Assembly (NCBI RefSeq): GCF_012932675.1
Contig: NZ_JAAIIF010000018.1
Span: forward strand, 62,001 to 126,000
DNA from: Bifidobacterium erythrocebi
Lineage (GTDB): Bacteria; Actinomycetota; Actinomycetes; Actinomycetales; Bifidobacteriaceae
Length of the DNA stretch: 64,000 nt
Reading direction: 5' to 3'
This document shows positions 36,897 through 45,192 of the stretch, one piece after another; position 1 is the stretch's first letter; each line of letters opens with the position of its first letter. Below the pieces are notes generated by a model, which ran no database searches, was not told the DNA's origin, and was given only the letters and a program-made list of their open reading frames with translations. The position numbers were made by a program, and so were the translations under genes.

Positions 36897-37025
36897 TGGC
36901 ATTTTCACCAGAATCGGACACCCAGAGTGTCTCTGCACACCCTCACATGACCGATTCGGGAGAAACGGTCATCCAACGAGCTCACCACGCACCACGGTTG
37001 TCCGATTCGGGAGAATCGGACATCT
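36897..37025. repeat. 51-bp-phased palindrome array, cluster 8 (3 units)
   Basis: Units start at 36897, 36948 and 36999, 51 bp apart: TGGCATTTTC-ACCA, TGACCGATTC-GGGA (with right arm GAAACGGTCA) and TGTCCGATTC-GGGA-GAATCGGACA. It ends 29 bp beyond the stop of the minus-strand EamA gene. Confidence 0.95.
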
Positions 37026-37054
37026 GGAGTGGGCAAAAAGAACCGACCCGGCGT

Positions 37055-37984
37055 TCAGCGCACCAGGAACACCATTGCGATGATCAGCGCGAAGCCCACC
37101 AGATCGGCCGGGCCGAACACCACTCCGGTGAACAGCACTGCGGTCAGCGTCGCCGTCACCGGTTCGATCGTGCCGAGCATGGTCGCACGGATCGAGCCGA
37201 TGCGCATCACGCCGGCCATGAACAGCGCGTACGCGCCGAATGTTCCCAACACTACGGTGAACAGCAGCATCGAAACGCTTGCCACGTCGAATTTCGGCAG
37301 ATGCGCCCATGGCTGCACGAACGGGCACAGCAGCACGCCGGAAATCAGGAACATGATGCCGTTGGTCACGAAGTTGCCCCATTTGGCGATCATTGCGGTG
37401 GGCAGGATCGACAAGGCCGATGTGGCGATGGCGTTCGCCGCGCCCCATGCCAGTCCTTGCGGGGGCAGCGCGAGCGTCGAGAGGTTGCCGCCGGTGGCGA
37501 TGAGCACGGTGCCGATGAAGGCGAGCGCCACGCCGATCGCCTCGCGTTTGCGGGGCATGCGATGGCTCATGATGCACACCCAGGCGAGCACTACCAGCAG
37601 GTTCAGGCTTTGCAGGATGGTTGCGGTGCCGGAGTTCGTCCAGTTGATGGACTGCAGGTATGAGACCTGTCCGATGAGCACGCAGCAGAGTGCCAGCATG
37701 AGGTATTTCGGGTAGGAGCGTACGTCTTTTGCCGCGCCGGCCAGTTTGATCGGGCTCATGATGCCGCCGACTGCGAGGAAGAGCAGTCCGGCGAAGAATT
37801 CGCGTACGCAGGCCAGCCATAGCGGTTCGACGCCGTAGTTGTTCATCAGCAGTTTCGATATTGTGGCGTTGCACCCCCACATGGCACCGCCGATCAGTAC
37901 CAGCGTCATGCCGGCCAGTATGGATCTGGCGTCGCTGCTGAACGAGATGATGCGCGATGTTCCTGTCTTCTTCGTTCTCCTCAT
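37055..37984 (-). CDS. EamA/DMT family transporter
   Basis: A protein of about 309 residues with ten predicted membrane helices in two EamA repeats (GGAMWGCNATISKLLMNNYG at the start, GTFGAYALFMAGVMRIGS and IEPVTATLTAVLFTG in the second half). It is related to RhaT/YdcZ-type and EcfT-like exporters of metabolites, but the substrate is unknown. ATG at 37,984 (MRRTKKTG) is chosen because it gives a normal cytoplasmic N terminus; the open frame upstream passes through 12-bp repeats and is not coding. No strong ribosome site is seen, so the start is tentative. Confidence 0.82.
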   Translation of the reverse strand: MRRTKKTGTSRIISFSSDARSILAGMTLVLIGGAMWGCNATISKLLMNNYGVEPLWLACVREFFAGLLFLAVGGIMSPIKLAGAAKDVRSYPKYLMLALCCVLIGQVSYLQSINWTNSGTATILQSLNLLVVLAWVCIMSHRMPRKREAIGVALAFIGTVLIATGGNLSTLALPPQGLAWGAANAIATSALSILPTAMIAKWGNFVTNGIMFLISGVLLCPFVQPWAHLPKFDVASVSMLLFTVVLGTFGAYALFMAGVMRIGSIRATMLGTIEPVTATLTAVLFTGVVFGPADLVGFALIIAMVFLVR

Positions 37985-38058
37985 CACAGAGCCAAGTATG
38001 GCACCGGGTCGGTCAGCGACGCGCGGGACTTGCTGGCGGATGGCGACGGTATGCGGGG

Positions 38059-38142
38059 TGACACGCGAGACGCTACGTGAGGCGCATCGTGAAACGTTAT
38101 GTGAAACACAGTGCGGAAGCATCGTGAAACAATGCGTGAAAC
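38059..38142 (-). promoter_or_regulatory. GTGAAAC direct repeats upstream of the EamA gene
   Basis: GTGACAC (38,059), GTGAGGC (38,077), then GTGAAAC at 38,089, 38,101, 38,124 and 38,136. Steps of 12 bp recur (38,077-38,089-38,101 and 38,124-38,136). The cluster lies 75-160 bp upstream of the exporter start and matches the pair at 8651/8663, so it is a candidate binding site of a shared regulator. Confidence 0.55.
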
Positions 38143-38206
38143 ATGCGCACGCATACCGCAAGCCACAACCGGTCAGACCGCGGCAAGCAGCCAAAACCAC
38201 CGACCG

Positions 38207-39268
38207 CTACAGGCTGGCCGTCGGCATCTCCAGAAAATCGAAGATCCTGCTTACGTACGGGCCGAGTATTGCGTTCGGCATGGAGAAGATCTCATGCAGC
38301 GAATCGTCGTACCGCACTTTCTCGATATGGCTTCCGCCGCCGCGCACACGTTCCGTGAACCGGTCCTGCGCCTCGTTGAGCACCCACACGTCGCGTCCGG
38401 ATTGGAACAGCAGGATCGGCGTCTCGATGCCGGCGCACGCGTTCGGAGCAAGCACGGCGCGGCTGAGCTTCAACGCCTGACGAACCCACTGGAACGCGGG
38501 CTTGTACGTCTGATAGTCCACGTTGCCGCAGCGCAGCTGATGGAAGTATCGTTCGCGGGCCTCGCTGGCACCGGGGTTATCGTTCAGGTCGAGCGGAGCA
38601 TCCGGGTCGAAGTCCTTCTTGCCGAACACCGTTCTGCGGCCGAGCCCCAAGCCGCACAGCAACCCAACCAGCGGACGCGCCAGCCACAACGGCATGCCCG
38701 TCTGCGGCGCGATCATCGGCGAGGAAAGCACGGCCCTGTCGAACAATGCGGGATGCTGTTCGAGCACCGCCGCACCGATGCCGCCGCCCATCGAGTGACA
38801 GTACAGGTACAGCGGCTGACCGGCAGCATACTGCTGCCCTATGGTTTCGGCGAATCCGGCAAGATCGGCGACGTATCTGCGCCAATCGTCGATCCACACG
38901 CGGCATCGGTCGCTCGTATCGCGTGCGGACGCGCCGTGACCGCGATGGTCGATCGCACACACCGAATAGCCGGCGAGCAGGAAGTACCAGACCATCTCGT
39001 CGTATTTCTCGGCGAATTCGGTGAACCCATGGCTCAGCACGATGCAGCCGCGGAAGCTTGCCGTGGCATCCTGATTGTTCTCCGCGTCGAACTTGGAGGC
39101 GTCGTAGGCCATATAGTGCAGGGTTCCGCCGAGCGGGGTGAGACCGGCCTCGCGTTCCGCCTGCGTGGGGTCGAAACGCCCCTCGGTCAGGCAGGCGGCG
39201 AGCGCCGGTTTGACGACGTTCGCCATGGTTTCGGCGTAGTCGTTCTCCTTGAGCAGAGTCACTTCCAT
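38207..39268 (-). CDS. Alpha/beta hydrolase, lysophospholipase/monoacylglycerol lipase-like
   Basis: A 353-residue cytoplasmic serine hydrolase. The oxyanion region is IVLSHGFTEFAEKYDEM, the block AIDHRGHGAS follows, and the nucleophile elbow is CHSMGGG near residue 158. An acid in QSGRDVWV and a His in GGSHIEKVRYDDSLHEIF complete the triad. Lengthy N-terminal extension (about 60 residues) and the HGFTE and RGHG signatures fit the PldB/monoglyceride lipase group. ATG at 39,268 has GGAGA upstream; the TTG at 39,280 is less likely. It may belong to a unit with the peptidase gene 150 bp upstream on the same strand. Confidence 0.88.
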   Translation of the reverse strand: MEVTLLKENDYAETMANVVKPALAACLTEGRFDPTQAEREAGLTPLGGTLHYMAYDASKFDAENNQDATASFRGCIVLSHGFTEFAEKYDEMVWYFLLAGYSVCAIDHRGHGASARDTSDRCRVWIDDWRRYVADLAGFAETIGQQYAAGQPLYLYCHSMGGGIGAAVLEQHPALFDRAVLSSPMIAPQTGMPLWLARPLVGLLCGLGLGRRTVFGKKDFDPDAPLDLNDNPGASEARERYFHQLRCGNVDYQTYKPAFQWVRQALKLSRAVLAPNACAGIETPILLFQSGRDVWVLNEAQDRFTERVRGGGSHIEKVRYDDSLHEIFSMPNAILGPYVSRIFDFLEMPTASL

Positions 39269-39419
39269 GGTCGTCTCCAATCAGTTCCGCAGGTCGGCGC
39301 GCGGCAATCGGCACGGCAATCGGCGCACAAGAGCCGGTGCACGCACGCCGACACCTATATAGACACATAGACGAGTCGGCACGTTCGCGGCCGACCTGCA
39401 GTCAAGCGGTCAGTCCGTA

Positions 39420-41975
39420 TCAGTCCGCGAGCGCCTTGCGCAGGAAGTCGCGTTGCAGCACCAGCAGGTTCTCCGCCACCGTCTCGTCGTTGGTCATATG
39501 CGTGATGCCGGTGAGCGGCAGGAACGTGTGCTCGCGACCGGCGGCCATCAGCGCCTGGCTCAATCGCAGGCTGTGCGCGATGGTGACGTTGTCGTCCGCG
39601 AAGCCGTGGATGAGCATGAGCGGTCGGGTGAGGTTCGGCGCGTCCGCGATGATGGAGTTGCGTTCGTAGACCTCGGGGTCGAGGCCCAGATAGCGCTCGG
39701 TGTAGTGGGTGTCGTACAGCGTCCAATCGGTGGGCGGTGCGCCGGCGCATGCGGCGTGGAACACGTCGGGCGCGTCGAGCACGGCGAGTGCGGAGAGGAA
39801 ACCGCCGAAGCTCCAGCCGATGATCGCGACCTTGGACAGGTCGGGCTTGGGGCCGTCGGCCCAGTCCAGCAGCGGCAGTGCTTTGACCGCTTCGATCTGG
39901 TCGGCGAGCGAAACGCCCTTCATGTCCTCGAACATGGCGCGGTCCCACTTGGGGCCTCGGCCGGTGGTGCCGCGACCGTCCGCGGTCAATACGATATAGC
40001 CCTGATCGGCCCACCATTGCGCGTCCAGGTAGAAGGAGGAGCGGAACACGACCTGCTGGAAGCCGGGGCCGCCGTAGGGCTTGACCAGGACGGGCAGAGT
40101 GGTGGCGTGTGCGTAGGGGCTGGTTTCGCTTGGCATGGTGATGGCGGCGAGCAGGTGATGTTCGCCGGGCAGGGTGGCGAAGCTGGTGTTGGGCAGGAAG
40201 CCTGGGTCGGCGGCGTTGTTGGCGATCGCCGCAGCCACGTCACGCGTCCCCTGCGTATTCTGCGCTCCCTGTACCCCCTGCGTGTCCGATTCGGCCGAAT
40301 CGGACATCCGCGCCTGTTCCGCACCCGTCTGGTTGTCCGATTCTGGTGAATCGGTCACGTGGATGGTGTTGGAGGATGCGTGGGTGTCCTTTTCGGGTGA
40401 ATCGGACATGGGGGCGGGAAGGTGGGCCACGTGAATCATGGTGGCCGCGTTTGTTCCCATCATGCCGCCGCTCACCACTTCGCCGCGCAGTCCGCGCGAT
40501 GCGGCCCACACGCCGGGCTCTCCCACCATCGGCCGCACTTCGCCGCTGTAGTCGATGCTCACCACGTCGTGGCAGCGGGCATCATGCAGTTGGGCCGTGT
40601 CCTGCCATGCCTGCGGCACATCTGGCGCGAGTTCGGGATCTCGCTGCACCACGCACAACACGTCGTCGTCGGTCACGTCCAATACGGCTCGCACGTTCCA
40701 GCCGACCGGGGTGAAGGCCTTGCCGTCCACGGTCAGGCGATTGGTGTTCGCCTCCATATCGTTCAGCGCGCAGACGAGTCGTCCGTCGCTGGTGAGTGCG
40801 GGAAGACCGTCGATGATGTCGATCCACTGGTCGTTCGCATGGCTTTCCAGCACGTAGGTCGCACCGTTCTCGTCCACGGCGAGCACCTGGTCGCGGTTCT
40901 GACGCCTGTTCTGCACGAGCAGCAGCGGGCAATGACCGTCCTGCCAGACCACTCGCGCCACGTATTCGTATGCTTCGTGGTCCCATTCGATCTCGTGGAA
41001 GGCGACGATGGAGTGACGACCCTGGTCGTCGAAATCGAGGTGCAGCAGGTCGAGGTGCACGTCGGCGTTGGCGGTCAACGCGCGCGGGTAGCGGCGGCCT
41101 GATGCGGGGTTGCCCGGGTTGGCCGGATCGCTGATGTACCACATCGGCTCGGGCGCGGTGTCGAAGGATTCGACGATGATGCCGTGCGAATCGGGACTCC
41201 ACCAGAAGCCGTCGTACCGGTCCATTTCCTCGCCGGCCACGAATTCGGCAAGGCCGACCTTCCAGGTGTTGGCGACCTCGTGCGTGCCGCCGGCTGCGAC
41301 ATCGTCGAGTCCGTCGCCGGATTCGGTGTCCGATTCGGCCGAATCGGACATTTCGTCGTCATCGTCCGCTTCGACGCTGGCGGTCAGCAGCGTGGCGTTG
41401 CCGTCTGTCTCTCCGGCTTCGGCGTCGTCCCATGGCTGGATGCTCACCAGTTGCAGACGCTCCCCCGTGGTGTACAGCACGTGTTCGCCATCCGGGCTGA
41501 TGCGCGGATTCAATACGGGTGCCGTGCCGGCCTGGGCGCTCAGCTTTCCCGCGCACAGTTCGCGCACCGTGGCGTCGCCGCCCTCGGCCACCGCATCCAG
41601 TTCGGCCAGGAACAGACGGCCGTTCAGGGTGAACACCACGCGCGACCCCGCCTCATCGGCCGAATATCCGACGATTCCCGAACCGCCTTCACGCGCACGC
41701 TCCCTGCGGGCGCGTTCCTCGGCGGGCACGTCCTCGCTGTCCGCGCCGGCACCCAGCAACACGCGCGGATCGGCGACAAGCGTCTCATGATGCTCGCCGT
41801 CGGCGCTGAACCAGCTCATCCACAGGCTGGTCACGGTGTCTTCCGGGCCGTCCGAGCGCAGGAACAGCGCACGCGTACCGTCGCCGACCACCTGTGCGGA
41901 ACGCGGGGCTCCGCAGGTGAAACGCAGGGTGCGGGCCTTCAAACGGGGGTATTCGTCAATCGCTTGCTCATTCAT
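39420..41975 (-). CDS. S9 family prolyl oligopeptidase / dipeptidyl peptidase IV-like
   Basis: A cytoplasmic peptidase of about 851 residues. The N-terminal two thirds form a beta-propeller, and the C-terminal catalytic domain has the nucleophile in GWSFGGFLS (near residue 720), the Asp in HGFADDNVTI (near 792) and the His in GITHMTND (near 824). It removes dipeptides or cleaves short peptides. ATG at 41,975 has AAGGTGGGAACT upstream. Two stretches do not belong to the family: residues about 207-216 and about 521-564 are encoded by in-frame units of the 51-bp palindrome (repeated MSDS-ESD words). They probably form surface loops that the enzyme tolerates. Confidence 0.9.
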   Translation of the reverse strand: MNEQAIDEYPRLKARTLRFTCGAPRSAQVVGDGTRALFLRSDGPEDTVTSLWMSWFSADGEHHETLVADPRVLLGAGADSEDVPAEERARRERAREGGSGIVGYSADEAGSRVVFTLNGRLFLAELDAVAEGGDATVRELCAGKLSAQAGTAPVLNPRISPDGEHVLYTTGERLQLVSIQPWDDAEAGETDGNATLLTASVEADDDDEMSDSAESDTESGDGLDDVAAGGTHEVANTWKVGLAEFVAGEEMDRYDGFWWSPDSHGIIVESFDTAPEPMWYISDPANPGNPASGRRYPRALTANADVHLDLLHLDFDDQGRHSIVAFHEIEWDHEAYEYVARVVWQDGHCPLLLVQNRRQNRDQVLAVDENGATYVLESHANDQWIDIIDGLPALTSDGRLVCALNDMEANTNRLTVDGKAFTPVGWNVRAVLDVTDDDVLCVVQRDPELAPDVPQAWQDTAQLHDARCHDVVSIDYSGEVRPMVGEPGVWAASRGLRGEVVSGGMMGTNAATMIHVAHLPAPMSDSPEKDTHASSNTIHVTDSPESDNQTGAEQARMSDSAESDTQGVQGAQNTQGTRDVAAAIANNAADPGFLPNTSFATLPGEHHLLAAITMPSETSPYAHATTLPVLVKPYGGPGFQQVVFRSSFYLDAQWWADQGYIVLTADGRGTTGRGPKWDRAMFEDMKGVSLADQIEAVKALPLLDWADGPKPDLSKVAIIGWSFGGFLSALAVLDAPDVFHAACAGAPPTDWTLYDTHYTERYLGLDPEVYERNSIIADAPNLTRPLMLIHGFADDNVTIAHSLRLSQALMAAGREHTFLPLTGITHMTNDETVAENLLVLQRDFLRKALAD
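40283..40411. repeat. 51-bp-phased palindrome array, cluster 9, inside the S9 peptidase gene (3 units)
   Basis: Units start at 40283, 40334 and 40385, 51 bp apart, with centres GGCC, TGGT and GGGT. Since 51 is 17 codons, the reading frame of the peptidase passes through. The units encode MSDSPEKDT, VTDSPESDN and MSDSAESDT on the minus strand. Confidence 0.95.
41327..41353. repeat. Single 51-bp-family palindrome inside the S9 peptidase gene
   Basis: One unit with the perfect palindrome TGTCCGATTC-GGCC-GAATCGGACA lies at 41,327, far from and out of phase with cluster 9. It encodes MSDSAESDT in a loop of the beta-propeller. Confidence 0.93.
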
Positions 41976-42242
41976 AGTTCCCACCTTACCCACCACGCCC
42001 CTCCGGCAGTATCAAATGCGTCAACTCGCAAGCCCAAAACGGCTGTTTTCCAACGATTTCCGACGCCAGCGCCGCAGTGAACCGGTTCCCCGTAGCATCC
42101 TTCGATGGCATTGCCCGGGCATCGGCGCCGCCACCCCGTCAAACCGCAATGCAGGCGAAAATAATCACAATTCCTCAACGTATTGATTAGCACCTGTTGC
42201 ACCCATTGCGTACACTGGTGAGGGATATAGAAAGGGATGACT

Positions 42243-42944
42243 ATGAGCGTTCTCGACCGTTTTGAGAAAAGCGTGGAAGGCGCAGTGAATGGAGTGTTCT
42301 CGAAGTTCGGCTCCAAAGACCTGCAACCTGTGGACCTGTCCAGCGCGCTGGAACGTGAGATTGACAACGAGGCCATGCCCGTGGGTCGCGACCGTACCGT
42401 CGCCCCGAATGAGTACCGCTTCAAGCTGAGCACACCCGATTTCGATCATATCGAGCAGTGGGGCAGCGAGACGCTCGCCGATGAGCTCGCCGACAACCTC
42501 ACCAATTACGCACGCAGCCAGCATTACGCATTCGTTGGGCCTGTCGTGGTGATTTTCGAGGAGGATCTCGATCTGGCCAAGGGAAGCTTCAAGCTCACCG
42601 CCGCTTCCGTGCAGGGCAATGCCGTGCCGGTCACGACCGAGGAGCAGAGCCAGGATTGCCCGCTGCTGGAGATCAACGGCAGCCAGTACCTGCTGACCAA
42701 GGAGAAGACCGTGCTGGGGCGTGGCTCCGGCTGCGACATTGTCATCGACGACCCGGGCATCTCCCGCAAGCACCTGGAGATCGATATCACGCCCAACGGC
42801 GTCATTGCCCGCGATCTGGGCTCCACCAACGGAACATACGTCGAAGGCCATCAGGTTCCCGCAGCCACGCTGCTGGATGGCAACACCATCACCATCGGCC
42901 GCACCCGCATCCTCTACTGGGCTTCGTCCCAGGAACAGGAGTGA
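42243..42944 (+). CDS. fhaA: FhaA: DUF3662 and FHA domain protein
   Basis: A 233-residue protein with an N-terminal DUF3662 domain (about 1-115) and a C-terminal FHA domain (about 140-230) carrying LGRGSGCDIVIDDPGISRKHLEI and DLGSTNGTYVEG, the phosphothreonine-binding signature. In mycobacteria FhaA binds phosphorylated MviN/FhaB partners and controls wall growth. The protein is shorter than mycobacterial FhaA, lacking the long middle linker. ATG at 42,243 is right for AAAGGG at 42,231; an ATG six bases earlier is too close. It opens the operon that runs to pknB. Confidence 0.92.
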   Translation: MSVLDRFEKSVEGAVNGVFSKFGSKDLQPVDLSSALEREIDNEAMPVGRDRTVAPNEYRFKLSTPDFDHIEQWGSETLADELADNLTNYARSQHYAFVGPVVVIFEEDLDLAKGSFKLTAASVQGNAVPVTTEEQSQDCPLLEINGSQYLLTKEKTVLGRGSGCDIVIDDPGISRKHLEIDITPNGVIARDLGSTNGTYVEGHQVPAATLLDGNTITIGRTRILYWASSQEQE

Positions 42945-42968
42945 TGCCGCCGGCGTCAAGGCCCTAGT

Positions 42969-43502
42969 ATGACTGAACTTACGTTTGCGCTGCTGAAATA
43001 CGGTTTTCTGATCCTGTTATGGGTGTTCGCATGGCTTGCCGTGCGTTCCCTGCGCAAGGACATCGAATCGTTCAGCCCGCGCCCATCCCGCTCCCGTCAG
43101 CGCAGGAAGCGCCGCGCGCACCAGGCGTCCGGTGCCCACGCGGCCAATGCCGTGGTGGAACCGCAGCAGCCGAGCGCCCCTGCGCCGCGCCGTACGGCAC
43201 AGGACGGAAGCCCGACCCTGCTGGTGATCATCGACGGACCGCTGGCCGGTTCCTCCATCCCGCTGACCGGCGACGCCATCACCATGGGGCGTTCCGCTTC
43301 GAACACCGTGGTGTTGGATGATGAATTCGTTTCCTCGCATCACGCCCGCGTCTACCGTGACCCGGCTTCCGGGCAATGGGCCATCGAGGATCTCGGCTCG
43401 ACCAACGGCACCATCGTCAACGACCAGCGTCTTGTCGTCCCGACGATTCTTCCGCCGCGTATGCCGGTGCGCATCGGTGCGACGACCTTCGAGCTGAGGT
43501 GA
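42969..43502 (+). CDS. fhaB: FhaB: membrane-anchored FHA protein
   Basis: A 177-residue protein. One N-terminal membrane helix (about 5-25) is followed by an Arg-rich linker (30-55), a Pro/Ala stretch, and an FHA domain (about 80-175) with MGRSASNTVVLDDEFVSSHHARV and DLGSTNGTIVND. The mycobacterial counterpart (FipA/FhaB) is a PknA/PknB substrate and division protein. It begins 24 bp after fhaA and ends seven bp before pstP. Confidence 0.93.
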   Translation: MTELTFALLKYGFLILLWVFAWLAVRSLRKDIESFSPRPSRSRQRRKRRAHQASGAHAANAVVEPQQPSAPAPRRTAQDGSPTLLVIIDGPLAGSSIPLTGDAITMGRSASNTVVLDDEFVSSHHARVYRDPASGQWAIEDLGSTNGTIVNDQRLVVPTILPPRMPVRIGATTFELR

Positions 43503-43509
43503 TACCCGC

Positions 43510-45192
43510 ATGACTGACGATCCCCAGCAAACCCTGCCATTGCAGCAGGGCGTCTCCACATCTCCGAGCCAGCTGTTCCTGTACTCCACCACCGTGTCCG
43601 ACGTGGGCACGGTGCGCGCGAACAATCAGGATTCCTCGTTCGCCGGCGAACATCTCGTGGCCATCTGCGACGGCATGGGCGGCCACGCGGGCGGCGACAC
43701 CGCTTCCACCATCGCCATCCGCTCGCTGGCACATATCGAACGCGACGACCGTGAGAAGGACGTGGCCGCAATCGCCTCGATGATGGAGACCTCCGTCATG
43801 GCCGCGCACGACGCCATCGTCGGCAAGGCACGGCATGAGCGCAAGCTTTCGGGCATGGGCACGACGGTCACCGCCGTCGCCCTTGTGGACGATTACTGGG
43901 TGCTGGCGCATATCGGCGACTCCCGCGCGTATCTGCTGCGCGACGGCGCGCTTTGCCAGGTGTCCCAGGACCATAGCTACGTCCAGCATCTGATCAATAC
44001 CGGTCGCATCACCGAGCAGGAGGCCAAGAACCACCCGCAGCGCAACGTGGTGATGCGTGTGCTCGGCGATTTCGACATCGACCCGCATCCCGATATCGCG
44101 GTGCTCAAGGCGCACCCGGCGGACCGTTGGCTGCTGTGCTCGGACGGTCTGTGCGGCGTGCTGGAGAATTCGACCATCGCGGACGCCATGATGTCCATGT
44201 CGAATCTCACCGAATGCGCGCAGCGTCTGGTGAGCATGGCCCTGCGTGCCGGCAGCACCGATAACGTCACCGCCGTGATCGCGGACGCCACTCTGGCCCT
44301 TGACGTGCACGCGTTCGATCTGCCGCATCAGACCCCGCTGGTGGGCGGCGCGGCGAACGCGAACCTCGAACCCATCGCCGACATCATCAATGAGCCGGTG
44401 GCGGCGGCACCCGCCCTGCGCGACGACGGCTCCCCCGCCCAGCGTGCCGCGGCGCTGATGCAGGCACCCGATGCGCATAAACACGACAAGGACGAGGAAG
44501 AGAAGCCGAAACTCGCCCATCCCTCGGCGGCGCGTGAGGAGGAAAGCACGCTGTCCACGCCGGATACGGGCGAGATCCCCATCGTGCAGAAGGCCGATGG
44601 CGCGTTGTCGTCCGACCCCAACGACCCGCAGGTGGCCAAGGCCATCGAGGTCAAGCAGGCGAAGGACCGTAAGACCGCGCACAACCATAAGCGCAATGTG
44701 CATATCATCGCCTTCATCGCCGTGCTCGCGCTGCTGCTCGCGGGCGCGGGTGCCGGGTACGCCACCTACCGGTGGAGCCAGACCCGCTACTATGTGGGCG
44801 ATGCGGACGGCAAAGTGGCGATTTTCCAAGGCGTTCCCACGAATATCTTCGGCCTTAAGCTCTCGCATGAGGTGGAACGTACCTCGGTGAGCACCAGCGA
44901 TCTGCCACAGACGTGGCGCGACGAGCTCAAGGAGGGCATCACGCGCAACAACCTCGATGAGGCGCGTGCGCACGTCAAGTACCTGCAGGAGGAGAACCGC
45001 AAGCTGCAGAAGGGCGAGAACGGCGACACATCGTCGAAGAACGATGCCAAGAACGATTCGAAGAGCTCGAATTCCAGTGATTCCAAGGGTTCCAAGGACT
45101 CTGGCGATTCCAAGTCCGGCAAATCGAGCGATTCCGGTTCCAACAACTCCAGCAGCTCGAACGACTCCGGGCAGAGCGAGGACAAGCAATGA
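43510..45192 (+). CDS. pstP: PP2C-type Ser/Thr phosphatase PstP
   Basis: A 560-residue phosphatase that reverses PknA/PknB phosphorylation. The catalytic domain (about 25-265) has SDVGTVRANNQDS, DGMGGHAGGD, GMGTTVTAV, HIGDSRAYLLRDG and CSDGLCGVL, the metal-binding PPM motifs. A long acidic linker is followed by a membrane helix (about 398-420), an extracytoplasmic part, and a Ser/Asn/Asp/Lys-rich tail. The linker is longer than in mycobacteria. Its stop overlaps the rodA start (ATGA). Confidence 0.93.
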   Translation: MTDDPQQTLPLQQGVSTSPSQLFLYSTTVSDVGTVRANNQDSSFAGEHLVAICDGMGGHAGGDTASTIAIRSLAHIERDDREKDVAAIASMMETSVMAAHDAIVGKARHERKLSGMGTTVTAVALVDDYWVLAHIGDSRAYLLRDGALCQVSQDHSYVQHLINTGRITEQEAKNHPQRNVVMRVLGDFDIDPHPDIAVLKAHPADRWLLCSDGLCGVLENSTIADAMMSMSNLTECAQRLVSMALRAGSTDNVTAVIADATLALDVHAFDLPHQTPLVGGAANANLEPIADIINEPVAAAPALRDDGSPAQRAAALMQAPDAHKHDKDEEEKPKLAHPSAAREEESTLSTPDTGEIPIVQKADGALSSDPNDPQVAKAIEVKQAKDRKTAHNHKRNVHIIAFIAVLALLLAGAGAGYATYRWSQTRYYVGDADGKVAIFQGVPTNIFGLKLSHEVERTSVSTSDLPQTWRDELKEGITRNNLDEARAHVKYLQEENRKLQKGENGDTSSKNDAKNDSKSSNSSDSKGSKDSGDSKSGKSSDSGSNNSSSSNDSGQSEDKQ

